From Rathayibacter rhapontici (GTDB lineage: Bacteria; Actinomycetota; Actinomycetes; Actinomycetales; Microbacteriaceae), in NCBI RefSeq assembly GCF_001995175.1, contig NZ_MUKN01000020.1:1-58868 (forward strand): a DNA stretch of 58,868 nt, read 5' to 3'. Within the stretch, counting starts at the first letter, position 1, and every line of letters begins with the position of its first letter. Made by a program: the position numbers and the translations under genes. Under the pieces are notes generated by a model. It saw only the letters and a list, made by a program, of their open reading frames with translations, was not told where the DNA came from and did no database searches. Shown piece by piece: positions 17,046 through 25,941 of this stretch.

Positions 17046-17216
17046 ATGGGGCTCGATGACAAGATCAAGAACGCCGCTCAGGACATCGCCGGAAAGGCGA
17101 AGGAAGCCGTCGGCGACCACAACAACGACAGGGACCTGAAGGCCGAAGGCCAGAAGGACCAGACCGCCGCATCGACCAAGAAGGTCGGCGAGGACGTCAA
17201 GGACGTCTTCAAGTAG
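17046..17216 (+). CDS. CsbD family protein
   Basis: A 56-residue CsbD-like general stress protein. It starts MGLDDKIKNAAQDIAGKAKE and continues AVGDHNNDRDLKAEGQKDQT, with the typical GxxDxKxxxxxQDxxGKxKEAxG pattern. AAGGAGG lies about ten bases before the ATG at 17046, which decides the start against an upstream in-frame ATG at 17028. The protein is hydrophilic and probably helical. Biochemical role unknown; CsbD proteins belong to sigma-B regulons in other Gram-positive bacteria. Confidence 0.88.
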   Translation: MGLDDKIKNAAQDIAGKAKEAVGDHNNDRDLKAEGQKDQTAASTKKVGEDVKDVFK

Positions 17217-17232
17217 GCAGTCGCTCACGTCG

Positions 17233-17260
17233 GCGGCGCTCCCCTCGGGGGGCGCCGCTT
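17233..17260 (+). terminator. Intrinsic terminator after the CsbD gene
   Basis: A 12-base-pair stem (GCGGCGCTCCCC with GGGGGGCGCCGC, one G-T pair) with a two-base loop, followed by TT. It begins 17 bases after the stop codon. Confidence 0.8.
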
Positions 17261-17280
17261 CGTGCGTTGAAGCCCTTCTT

Positions 17281-17431
17281 TGCTGGTCGAGTAGCCGGGC
17301 AGCGGTGTATCGAGACCGACGTCCGCACGAAGTTCGGGAGTGCGTGGATCTCGATACGCAATCTGCGAGGGCTACTCGATCAGCAGGGGGGCCTGCTGAT
17401 CGAGTAGCCGCACAGCGGCGTATCGAGACCC
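17281..17431. repeat. GTCGAGTAG/TATCGAGA intergenic palindromic repeats
   Basis: A full inverted copy (arms 17281-17317 and 17346-17386) is followed by a half copy (17393-17431). Each arm runs CTGvTCGAGTAGCC, a short GC stem, then TATCGAGACC. They fill the gap between CsbD and the dehydrogenase, which are convergent. Confidence 0.85.
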
Positions 17432-17446
17432 GCGTCCAACGAGTGC

Positions 17447-18622
17447 CTACGGCTGCAGGACGACCTTGATGCAGCCGTCCTCCTTCTTCTGGAACGTCTC
17501 GTAGAGGCCCGGCGCATCCTCGAGCGGCGCGTGGTGCGTGACGAGGTCCATGACGCCCAGCGGGTCGCTCGGGTCCTCGACCAGCGGCAGCAGCTCGTCG
17601 ATCCAGCGCTTCACGTTGCACTGGCCCATCTTGAGGGTGACCTGCTTGTCGAACATCGACTTCAGCGGCAGCGGATCGGCCTCGCCGCCGTACACGCCGC
17701 TCAGCGACACGGTCCCCCCGCGCCGCACCAGCTCGAGCCCGCCCTGGATCGCCGCGAGCCGGTCCACTCCGACCGTGTCCATCGCCTTCCGCGCGAGCGG
17801 ATCGGGCAGCAGCCCGGCCATCGACTGCGCGAGCGATCCGACGGGCGAGCCGTGCGCCTCCATGCCGACCGCGTCGACGACGGAGTCGGGGCCGCGCCCC
17901 TCGGTCAGGTCGCGCAGCTCGGCGACCACGTCGTCCGTGAGGTCGAACACCTCGACGCCGTGACGCGCCGCCATCGCGCGCCGCTCGGCGACCGGGTCGA
18001 TCGCGAGCACCCGGAAGCCCTTGTGCACGCCGATGCGGGCGGCGAACTGACCGACCGGGCCGAGCCCGTAGACGGCCAGCGTGCCTCCCTCCGGCACCTG
18101 CGCGTAGTCGACGCCCTGCCAGGCGGTCGGCACGATGTCGCTGAGGAAGAGGTAGCGGTCGTCGGGCAGGTCGGAGCCGACCTTGACGGTGTTGTAGTCG
18201 GCGAGCGGCACGCGGAGGAACTCCGCCTGGCCGCCGGGGACCTGGCCGTACATCTTCGTGTAGCCGAAGAGCGCGGCGCCCGACTGGTACTCGGTGACCT
18301 GCGTCGTCTCGCACTGCGACTGCAGTCCGCGGCGGCACATGAAGCACTCGCCGCAGGCGATGTTGAAGGGGACGACGACGCGGTCGCCGACCGACAGCGA
18401 GGTCACTCCGGCGCCCACCTCCTCGACGACGCCCATCGGCTCGTGGCCGAGGATGTCGCCCTTGTCGAGGTACGGCCCGAGGAGGCGGTACAGGTGCAGG
18501 TCCGATCCGCAGATCGCGGTCGAGGTGATGCGGACGATCGCGTCCGTGGGCTGCTGGATGCGGGGGTCGGGGACGGTCTCGACCGAGACCTTCTCGATGC
18601 CCTGCCACGTGAGTGCGCGCAT
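17447..18622 (-). CDS. Zinc-dependent alcohol dehydrogenase, formaldehyde-dehydrogenase-like (MDR)
   Basis: A 391-residue medium-chain dehydrogenase. Catalytic zinc ligands are Cys38 (AICGSDLH) and His60-Glu61 (GHEPMG). Structural zinc cysteines are 90, 93, 96 and 104. The NAD-binding loop is YGLGPVG (185-191). The long insert and the C-terminal substrate region (LARKAMDTVG, GGVYGG-like) resemble glutathione-independent formaldehyde dehydrogenase-type enzymes of the FdhA/TDH subgroup. Start ATG is at 18622. It stands next to ohr and the manganese catalase, consistent with aldehyde or redox detoxification, but the substrate is not proven. Confidence 0.88.
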   Translation of the reverse strand: MRALTWQGIEKVSVETVPDPRIQQPTDAIVRITSTAICGSDLHLYRLLGPYLDKGDILGHEPMGVVEEVGAGVTSLSVGDRVVVPFNIACGECFMCRRGLQSQCETTQVTEYQSGAALFGYTKMYGQVPGGQAEFLRVPLADYNTVKVGSDLPDDRYLFLSDIVPTAWQGVDYAQVPEGGTLAVYGLGPVGQFAARIGVHKGFRVLAIDPVAERRAMAARHGVEVFDLTDDVVAELRDLTEGRGPDSVVDAVGMEAHGSPVGSLAQSMAGLLPDPLARKAMDTVGVDRLAAIQGGLELVRRGGTVSLSGVYGGEADPLPLKSMFDKQVTLKMGQCNVKRWIDELLPLVEDPSDPLGVMDLVTHHAPLEDAPGLYETFQKKEDGCIKVVLQP

Positions 18623-18837
18623 GCTTGCTCCGTTCTGACCGGCGCTCGCCGGTCGTGCCCCTCCAGGCCACACCGCGCGGGGAGGGGCTGTCAGGGGGTT
18701 GACGCCCCGGCGCTCGGATCGTCGGCGGATACTCGGGCGACCGGGCCGGGGATCCTCGGGTCGCGGGCAGCGCGCACTGGGAGGACGTGCATACGGCGTT
18801 CACCTCGCACACGGGCGGCGGGTGGTGTGATGGAGGG

Positions 18838-19256
18838 ATGGAAGCTCTCTACACCGCTATCGCCCACGCCTCCGGTGGAGGACGCGACGGCCACGTCCGC
18901 ACCGAGGACGACCGCCTCGACCTCGACACCCGCCCGCCCCAGGAGCTCGGCGGCTCCGGGGACGGCACCAACCCCGAGCAGCTGTTCGCGGCCGGGTACT
19001 CCGCCTGCTTCCTCGGCGCTCTGCACGGCGCGGCCGGGAGCTGAAGATCGACACGACCGACGCGGCCGTGTCGGCGAGCGTCTCGATCGGCAAGAACGAC
19101 GACGGCGGCTTCGGCCTCGCCGTCGAGCTCGACATCCACGTGCCGAACGCGAGCCCGGAGCAGGCCCAGCAGGTCGCCGAGAAGGCGCACACGCTGTGCC
19201 CGTACTCGAACGCGACGCGCGGGAACATCCCCGTGGAGCTCACGATCGTCTCCTGA
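18838..19256 (+). pseudogene. ohr: Organic hydroperoxide resistance protein (Ohr/OsmC family), one apparent frameshift
   Basis: The first part reads [20 protein letters not shown] ... [20 protein letters not shown], with the peroxidatic Cys57 of Ohr. The second part, in another frame, contains VSASVSIGKNDDGGFGLAVE and HTLCPYSNATRGN, with the resolving Cys of the Ohr pair. The frames meet at GCGGCCGGGAGCTG near 19035. One extra C would give AARELKID and a normal 139-residue protein, so this is probably a consensus error. Ohr reduces organic hydroperoxides with dihydrolipoyl thiols. It is divergent from the dehydrogenase; no OhrR regulator is adjacent. Confidence 0.85.
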
Positions 19257-19266
19257 CGATCCGCTC

Positions 19267-19307
19267 CGACGACGGCCCCTGCTCCTCTCGGAGCGGGGGC
19301 GTCGTCG
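19267..19307 (+). terminator. Intrinsic terminator after ohr
   Basis: A GC-rich imperfect stem, CGACGACGGCCCCTGCTCC paired with GGAGCGGGGGCGTCGTCG with small bulges and a four-base loop. It starts eleven bases after the ohr stop codon. Confidence 0.75.
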
Positions 19308-19334
19308 TCGACGGGGTCCGTTAGGGTCGGACGC

Positions 19335-19655
19335 ATGACCGAGAACCCGTCGCGCGAGGAGTCGGAGGCCCGGGCCGAGCTCGAGCAGATCCGGCAGAGC
19401 ATCGACAACATCGACGCCGCCCTGATCCACCTGCTCGCCGAGCGCTTCAAGTTCACGCAGAAGGTCGGGCGGCTGAAGGCGGCGCACGGACTGCCGGCCG
19501 CGGACCTCGACCGCGAGGCGCGCCAGATCGCGCGGCTGCGGTCGCTGGCCGAGGAGTCGCACCTGGACCCGGCGTTCGCCGAGAAGTTCCTGGGCTTCAT
19601 CGTCGCCGAGGTCATCCACCACCACGAGCAGATCGCGAACGGCGCGGAGGCCTGA
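19335..19655 (+). CDS. Chorismate mutase (AroQ class)
   Basis: A 106-residue all-helical protein of the AroQ chorismate mutase type. RQSIDNIDAALIHLLAERFK is helix 1 with the first active-site Arg, and VGRLKAAHGLP holds the Lys/Arg pair. DREARQIARLRSLAEESHLD and FAEKFLGFIVAEVIHHHEQI make helices 2-3 with the conserved Glu/Gln. The enzyme converts chorismate to prephenate for Phe/Tyr synthesis. It has no signal peptide, so it is cytoplasmic. A monofunctional enzyme; no DAHP synthase or prephenate dehydratase is adjacent. Confidence 0.9.
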   Translation: MTENPSREESEARAELEQIRQSIDNIDAALIHLLAERFKFTQKVGRLKAAHGLPAADLDREARQIARLRSLAEESHLDPAFAEKFLGFIVAEVIHHHEQIANGAEA

Positions 19656-19672
19656 GGGCCTGAGCGGCGCCT

Positions 19673-20075
19673 GCGCGATCTGCAGGTGCTCGTGCGATCT
19701 GCAGGCGCTCGTGCGATCTGCAGGGGATCCAGGCTGATCCGCGTCCCGCGACGCGGTGGGAAGCGCGTTCCCGCGCGGATCCCCTGCAGACGGTACGAGG
19801 GCTGCTCGGCTGCGGTGCCGCCTGCGGAGTGGTGCTCGTGCGATCTGCAGGCGTTCGTGCGATCTGCAGGGGATCCGGCTCCGATGCCTGCTGGTCGCGC
19901 GGTGGGAAGCGCGTTCCCGGGCGGAATGCCTGCAGATGGTACGAGGAGTGACCGGGAGGGTGCAGCCTCCGGAGTGGCGCTCGTGCGATCTGCAGGGGAT
20001 CCGGGCGGATCCGCGCCCGCGGCGCGGTGGGAAGCGCGTTCCCGCGCGGATCCCCTGCAGATCGTGCGACGAGCC
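19673..20075. repeat. Cluster of three CTGCAG-centred palindromic elements
   Basis: Three related copies lie at about 19673-19799, 19833-19946 and 19979-20075. Each begins with one to three direct units of 19 bases built on GTGCGATCTGCAGG, then GGATCC, a variable core with GGTGGGAAGCGCGTTCCC, and an inverted end CCCCTGCAGATCGTACGAG. The two ends of the last copy can pair for over 20 bases. A fourth copy is at 52.1 kb. The gap between chorismate mutase and the YhgE/Pip gene holds nothing else. Confidence 0.85.
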
Positions 20076-20077
20076 GC

Positions 20078-22290
20078 CTACGCCTCCGCGGGGCGGCCCA
20101 GCGCGCGCACCGAGGTGACGCGGCGGCGGGCGATCGCGGCGACCGTCAGCAGCAGGCCGAACAGCAGCCAGAGCACGAGGCCGACGACCGCGCCGCCGAC
20201 GCCTCCGGTGCTCTCGACCACGCCCGACAGCGCGTTCTGCGCGGCCGACAGCGGCAGGAACCCGAGGGCGTCCTCGAACACGCCGGGCACCGTCGAGATG
20301 ATGCCCGCGCCCAGGCCGATGACCGCGGCGAGCATCGCGAGGAAGCGCCCCACTCCGCCCAGCAGCGCCACGAGGCCCTGGTTGACGGAGGCGAACGACG
20401 CACCCACCAGCATCGACAGCAGGGCGAAGCCGACGAAGGCGCCGGCGTCGAGATCGGCGACGAACTGCATCACGATCGCGACGGCGAGGCCCTGCACGAG
20501 CCCGATCCCGAGCGCCGGGGCGTAGGAGGAGAGGGCGAGCGCCGCGGAGGACCGGGTCGAGGTCAGCGCGCGGTGCGAGAACGCGGCGAGCACCAGGAAC
20601 GACGCGAGGGCGCCGAGCCAGAGGGCGATCGTGGTGAAGAACGGCACCGAGGAGGCCCCGAACAGCGACGTGGAGCTGCTCGCGTTCTCGACGGGATCCG
20701 CGACCACGTCGGCCAGGTTCTGCGACTCCGCCTCGGTGTAGGTCGGCAGCTGCGCGACGGCCGAGTCCAGGCCGGTGGCCAGGGTCCGCGTGCCGTCGGC
20801 GAGCTGCAGGGCTCCGTCCGAGACTCCGACGGCTCCTTCGGCGAGCTGGTCCGCTCCGTCGGCGGCCGAGGAGGCGCCGGTCGCGAGCTCGGCGGCGCCG
20901 TCGGCGGCCGAGGTCGCGCCGGTCGCCAGCTGAGCGGCACCGGTCGCGGCCGCCGAGGCTCCGGTCGAGAGCTGGGCCGCTCCGGTCGCGGTCTGGTCGG
21001 CTCCGTTGGCGAGCTGTCCGAGGCCGGTCGAGAGCGACGTGACTCCGGTCGCGACCTGGCGGGCGCCGCCCGCGGCCTGCTGCGTGCCCACGACGAGCGA
21101 GGGCGCCTCGGGGGTGCCGACGCGGATGCCCGCATCGAGCGCCTGCGTCGCTCCCGCCGCCGTCGCGGTCAGTGCGACCGGGCCGTCGGCGGCGGTGAGG
21201 GCGTTCGCGACGATGCCGCTCGCGGCCAGGCACTGCGGGTCGGCGCAGCCTCGAGCGCCTGCTGCAGCGCCGCGAAGGTCCCCGCGGTCGACTGCGCCGC
21301 GCCGCCCGAGAGCTGCGCGATCTGCTGGGTGCTCTCGCCGATCGTGACGGTGCTCGCGCTCAGCTGGTCGAGCCCGTCGGCGACCGCGGTCGCTCCGGTG
21401 CCCAGCTGCGCGGCGCCCGTCGCCGAGTCGCGGGCGCCGGTGGCGAGCTGCGCCACTCCGCCCGACAGCGCCGACGTGCCCGTGCCCAGCTGCGCCACTC
21501 CGCTCGACAGGTCGGACGCGCCGGTGCCCAGCTGCGCGACTCCTTCGGACAGCGCCGACGCGCCGGTCGACAGCTCGTCGATGCCGTCGGCGAGGGAGCT
21601 GGTGCCGTCGGCGAGCGAGGAGGCGCCCGTGCCGAGCTCGGTCGCTCCGTCGGCGAGCGTGCCCGCGCCCTCGGCCGCCTGGCCGATCTGCTCGTTCAAG
21701 TTGTTGAAGCCGACGTAGACGTTCTCGAGGTACGCGGTGGTGAGCTGCGTGTTCAGGAGGGACGTCGCGGTGCTCGTGACCGTCGCCGAGATCGCGTCGT
21801 CGACGAGCTTCGCCTTGTCGCTCGTGGCGATGTCGATGGTGGCCTTGGTCGCCGCCGCCGCGTCGCCCGCGTACGAGGTCGCTGCCGCTGAGAAGTTCGA
21901 GGGGATGGTGACGACGGTGGCGTAGGAGCCGTCGGCCAGTCCCTGGGCGGCGTCGTCCTTGTCGGTGAGGACCCAGGTGAAGTTCGAGGTCGAGTCGGAG
22001 CCCGAGACGTTCGCCACCGGAGTGGGGGACGCGGTCGGCGTCTCCTCGGTGCCGCCCGTGACCAGCCCCGCCGCGAGCTGGCGCCCGAGCGGCACGGTCT
22101 GCCCGTTGAGGTCGACCGGGGTGTCCTCGTTCACGACCGCGGCCGTGACCTGGTCGAGGCGCTGGGTCGGGTCCCACAGGGCCCAGACGAGCAGCCCGCC
22201 GATGGCGAGGGGGACCAGGACGATCCCGAGGAGGGTGAACCAGGACACCTTCTTGGCGCCGCGGGGACGCTCGAGGGAGAAGAGAGCCAT
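20078..22290 (-). pseudogene. YhgE/Pip-family membrane protein, one apparent frameshift
   Basis: The N-terminal part (MALFSLERPRGAKKVSWFTL, then a membrane helix to about 41) and the periplasmic DxTxV region (VVNEDTPVDLNGQTV) are typical of YhgE/Pip proteins. A long pseudo-repeat follows (ADGAxxLxTGAxxLxxG). The C-terminal part, with five membrane helices (SSVPFFTTIALWLGALASFL and on), is in another frame. They join at CTCGAGGCTGCGCCGACC near 21250; one extra base gives a normal protein of about 737 residues. It lies four bases from the MMPL stop on the same strand, so they form one transport operon. Confidence 0.82.
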
Positions 22291-22293
22291 CTG

Positions 22294-25107
22294 TCAGAGG
22301 ACCTTTGCGATCGCGCGGTCGGATGCCGCAGTCGGGACCGCGCGCACGTCGCGGTCGGAGGGGAGGAGGTCGTCGAGCGCGTCGGGCTCGACGGCCGAGG
22401 CGACGACGGTGAACGGGCGCTCGTGCTCGAGCGCGTGCGCCCGGGCGCCGTCGAGCTCGGCCCGCAGGTCGTCGCGCAGCCGCGGATCGGTGACCGCGTC
22501 GACGTCGTCGAGCACGAGGAGCGCCGGGTGCGTCGAGAGCGCCGCGCGCACCTCCTCGATCGGATCGGCGGCGCCGGCCAGGCGCACGAGGCCGACCCGG
22601 CCGCGCACCGCGGAGGCGCGGATCGGCACGACGAGTCCGTCGACCTTCAGGCGACCGGAGTCGGGGGCCAGCCGGCCCGCCAGCGTCAGCAGCAGGGCGG
22701 TGCGTCCCGAGCGGTGCGGTCCGTGCACGACGAGCGCCGCTCCGGCCGGCACCCGCACGGCGACGTCGCGGTAGAGCGGTCCGTCGGGACCGTCGAGCGA
22801 GAGGCCGTCGGCGGCGATCGCGTCGGTCGCTCCGGGCTCGGGCCACTCGGCGAGCGCGAGCTCCTTCGTCAGGCCCTCGCCCTCCACGTCGAAGGAGGGG
22901 AGGAGGCGGTCGAGCCAGCGGGGCATGTGCCACGCGCGGTCGCCGAGCAGGTGCAGGACCGCCGGGACCAGCGTCATCCGGACGATGAAGGCGTCGACGA
23001 ACACGCCCACGGCCAGGCCCAGCGCGATCGGCTTGATGTTGGTGTCGCCCTCGGGCACGAACGCCGCGAAGACCGAGAACATGATGACCGCGGCCGCCGT
23101 GACGACCTTCGCCGAGCCGACGAAGCCCGACTCCACCGCGGTCCGCGCCGAGCGCCCGTGGACGTAGTCCTCGCGCATCCGCGAGACGAGGAACACCTCG
23201 TAGTCCATCGCGAGCCCGAACAGCACGCCCATCAGGATGATCGGCATGAAGCTGATGATCGGGCCCGTCTTGTCGACGTGCAGGGCGTCGGCGAACCAGC
23301 CCCACTCGAAGACCGCGGCGACGGCGCCGAACGACGCTCCGACCGACAGCAGGTAGCCCAGCGTCGCCTTCAGCGGCACCCACAGCGAGCGGAACACCAT
23401 CGTCAGCAGGACCAGCGACAGGCCGACGACCAGGATGCCGAACGGCAGCAGGGCGTTCGCGAGCGTGTCCGAGATGTCGATGCCGACGGCGGTCTGGCCG
23501 GTCACCGCGAGGTCGACGCCGTACTCCTCCTGGAAGTAGTCGTGCCTGTCGCGGATCTCGGCGACCAGCGCCTTGGTCTCCTCCGAGTCCGGTCCGCCCT
23601 CGGGGATCACCTGGATGATCCCGGTGTCGGCGGTCTCGTTGGGAGTGGCCAGCGGCACGGAGGCGACGCCGTCGAGGCCCTCGATCTCGGTCTTGAGGTC
23701 GGCCATCAGGCCCAGCGGGTCGGTCGAGCCGATGATGGTGCCGGTGACGATGAGGGGGCCGTTGTAGCCGTCGCCGAAGTTCTCGGCGAGCAGGTCGTAC
23801 GTGTCGCGGGCGGGCGTGCCCTCGGCCTGGTAGCCGGCGTCCGGCAACGCGAGGCGCAGGCTCAGCGCCGGGATGCTCGCGACTCCGAGCACGCCGATGA
23901 CGGCGATGATCGTGACGATCGGGAACCGGGTGACGGCGCGGACCCAGCCGCGGAAGAAGCCCCGCGGGACCTCGGCGTGCGCGTGCGTGCCCGGCGAGGC
24001 GGGAGCCGCGTCGGGCTCGACATCGGTATCGGCGTGGGCTCCGGCGACCTGCTTCGCGGTCGCCTTCTTCTTCGCGCGCCGCTCCTTCGGGCGCAGGCGC
24101 TCGCCGGCGAATCCGAGCAGCGCCGGAGTGAGGGTGAGCGCGATGACCACCGCGATCGCGACTCCGCCCGCCGCCGCGATGCCCATGGTCGTCAGGAACG
24201 GGATGTTCGCGACCGACAGACCGACCAGTGCGATGATCACCGTGAGGCCGGCGAAGACCACCGCGGAGCCGGCGGTCGCGACCGAGCGCGCGGTCGACTC
24301 CTCCGGGTGCATGCCCTGCTTCAGCTGGTCCTGGTGGCGGCTGATGATGAAGAGGGCGTAGTCGATCCCGACTGCGAGCCCGAGCATCAGGGCGAGCAGC
24401 GGAGTCGTCGACGAGATCGACGCGAAGCGGGTCGCGATGAAGATGGCCGACATCGAGAGCGCGACGCCGAGCAGTGCGGTGACGAGCGGCATGCCGGCGG
24501 CCAGGAACGAGCCGAAGGTCAGGACCAGGACCACGAGGGCGACGATGAGGCCGATGGCCTCGGTGAGCGTCACTCCGGGCAGGTTCTGCGAGAAGAGGTC
24601 GCCGCCGAGCGACACGACGGAGCCGGCGGGCAGCGCCTCCTCAAGGGTCGTCGCCTCGGCCTGGAGGGCCTCTCGGGACTCCTCGGAGGTGGTGGTCGCG
24701 GAGCCCTCCATCTGCGCGGTGATGACGAGGGCGTTCCCCTCGTCCGAGATCGTGCCCTCGACGGTGTCGGAGTAGGGGTCGGTGACCGCCGCGACGCCCT
24801 CGATGCCGGTGAGCGCCGCGACGGCGTCGGCCACCGGCCCGGTGATGTCCGCGTCCTCGACGCCGCCGCCGTCCGGAGCGACGACGACGTAGCGCGCGGA
24901 GGTGCCGCTGACCTGCGGGAACGTGCGCTCGAGCTGGTCGAGCGCGGTCTGCGACTCGGTGCCCGGGATCGAGAAGCTGTTGTCGGTGCCCTGGTTCAGC
25001 AGCACGGCGCCGCCGCCCGCGAGCACGACGACGGCCAGCCAGAGGACGGCGACGAGACGGTGGGCCTGGTAGACCCATCGCCCGAGTCGGTAGAGCAGCG
25101 ACGACAC
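22294..25107 (-). CDS. MMPL/RND family transporter with C-terminal ABC-ATPase-like domain
   Basis: A 937-residue protein. Residues 1-735 are an MMPL-type transporter: a first helix at about 15-37, a large extracytoplasmic domain, a helix cluster with GIDYALFIISRH, a linker rich in Lys/Ala, a second such half, and AMDYEVFLVSRMREDYVHG. From about 764 an ABC-ATPase-like tail follows: DGPLYRDVAVRVPAGAALVV, a P-loop-like GPHRSGRT (796-803, Lys replaced by Arg) and Walker-B-like LLVLDD (863-868). No LSGGQ signature is visible. Such a fusion is unusual and ATP hydrolysis is doubtful. Its operon includes the YhgE/Pip gene and is divergent from a TetR gene. Confidence 0.9.
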   Translation of the reverse strand: MSSLLYRLGRWVYQAHRLVAVLWLAVVVLAGGGAVLLNQGTDNSFSIPGTESQTALDQLERTFPQVSGTSARYVVVAPDGGGVEDADITGPVADAVAALTGIEGVAAVTDPYSDTVEGTISDEGNALVITAQMEGSATTTSEESREALQAEATTLEEALPAGSVVSLGGDLFSQNLPGVTLTEAIGLIVALVVLVLTFGSFLAAGMPLVTALLGVALSMSAIFIATRFASISSTTPLLALMLGLAVGIDYALFIISRHQDQLKQGMHPEESTARSVATAGSAVVFAGLTVIIALVGLSVANIPFLTTMGIAAAGGVAIAVVIALTLTPALLGFAGERLRPKERRAKKKATAKQVAGAHADTDVEPDAAPASPGTHAHAEVPRGFFRGWVRAVTRFPIVTIIAVIGVLGVASIPALSLRLALPDAGYQAEGTPARDTYDLLAENFGDGYNGPLIVTGTIIGSTDPLGLMADLKTEIEGLDGVASVPLATPNETADTGIIQVIPEGGPDSEETKALVAEIRDRHDYFQEEYGVDLAVTGQTAVGIDISDTLANALLPFGILVVGLSLVLLTMVFRSLWVPLKATLGYLLSVGASFGAVAAVFEWGWFADALHVDKTGPIISFMPIILMGVLFGLAMDYEVFLVSRMREDYVHGRSARTAVESGFVGSAKVVTAAAVIMFSVFAAFVPEGDTNIKPIALGLAVGVFVDAFIVRMTLVPAVLHLLGDRAWHMPRWLDRLLPSFDVEGEGLTKELALAEWPEPGATDAIAADGLSLDGPDGPLYRDVAVRVPAGAALVVHGPHRSGRTALLLTLAGRLAPDSGRLKVDGLVVPIRASAVRGRVGLVRLAGAADPIEEVRAALSTHPALLVLDDVDAVTDPRLRDDLRAELDGARAHALEHERPFTVVASAVEPDALDDLLPSDRDVRAVPTAASDRAIAKVL

Positions 25108-25150
25108 GCGGTCTCCTGATGATCGAGGGGGAGGAGGACGATACGACGGT

Positions 25151-25195
25151 GTACCCGATACACGAATGTATCCGATACAGGAACGTATCCGATAC
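25151..25195. promoter_or_regulatory. Three evenly spaced palindromic operators (TetR-type)
   Basis: Near-perfect palindromes GTACCCGATAC (25151-25161), GTATCCGATAC (25168-25178) and GTATCCGATAC (25185-25195) repeat every 17 bases. They lie between the divergent MMPL (start 25107) and TetR (start 25244) genes, where a TetR repressor typically binds to control both. Confidence 0.85.
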
Positions 25196-25243
25196 AGTGA
25201 TTCCGCTCAACGCCCCTTGACAGCTCTCGGAGAGGATCCAGGA

Positions 25244-25897
25244 ATGACGGTGATCGACGCTCCCGAGCAGTCCTCCCGACGCAGCCGCACCCGCGAGCGG
25301 CTGCTCGACGCGGCCTACGACGTGTTCGCCGAGACCGGAGTGCACTCGGCCTCGGTCGAGCAGGTGTCGGAGCGGGCCGGCTTCACGCGCGGCGCGTTCT
25401 ACTCGAACTTCACGAGCAAGGAGGAGCTGTTCTTCGCCCTGATGGAGCGCGAGAACGGCGCCCGCCTCGCCGGGCTCGTCGAGCAGATGGGCCGCACGCT
25501 GCCCAAGCTCGCCGGCACCGCCGAGCCGCTGACCGCAGAGGCGCTGGGCGCGGTGGTGCTCGACTTCCTGCACGGCCCCTTCGACGACGACCGCCGCTGG
25601 TGCCTCGTGCAGGCCGAGTTCGAGCTGCTGGCCCTGCGCGACCCCGCCATCGCGACGCGCTACAGCGGGTTCCGGGCGCGCTTCGACGCCTCCCTCGTCG
25701 ACATCATCGGCTCGGCTCTGCGGGAGGTCGGCCGGGACTTCGCGCTCGAGCCCACCGCCGGGGTCCGGCTCGTGCTGGCGAGCTACGAGGGCGCCGTGAA
25801 GCAGTCCCTCCTCGACGGCGACTCCGACGGCCAGAGTCTCGAGCGGCTCCGCTCGTCCCTCACAGGAGTCGTGATCGCGGTCTCGACGCCGGTCTGA
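25244..25897 (+). CDS. TetR/AcrR family transcriptional regulator
   Basis: A 217-residue regulator. The N-terminal domain RSRTRERLLDAAYDVFAETG then VEQVSERAGFTRGAFYSNFT SKEELFFALME is the classic TetR helix-turn-helix. The C-terminal ligand domain is helical (TAGVRLVLASYEGAVKQSLL). The ATG at 25244 with GAGAGGA upstream is preferred over in-frame codons inside the operator array. Position and operators argue that it represses the MMPL-YhgE operon and itself; the inducer is unknown, likely a lipophilic or toxic compound. Confidence 0.92.
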   Translation: MTVIDAPEQSSRRSRTRERLLDAAYDVFAETGVHSASVEQVSERAGFTRGAFYSNFTSKEELFFALMERENGARLAGLVEQMGRTLPKLAGTAEPLTAEALGAVVLDFLHGPFDDDRRWCLVQAEFELLALRDPAIATRYSGFRARFDASLVDIIGSALREVGRDFALEPTAGVRLVLASYEGAVKQSLLDGDSDGQSLERLRSSLTGVVIAVSTPV

Positions 25898-25941
25898 GCC
25901 CGCGGTCCCCGCCGGCCCCCGCGCGCGGCGAAGATGGACCC

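Noticed and set aside
18838..19256. Genuine loss of ohr
   Set aside because: Both cysteine motifs and all flanking sequence are intact, and the same kind of one-base loss recurs in six other genes.
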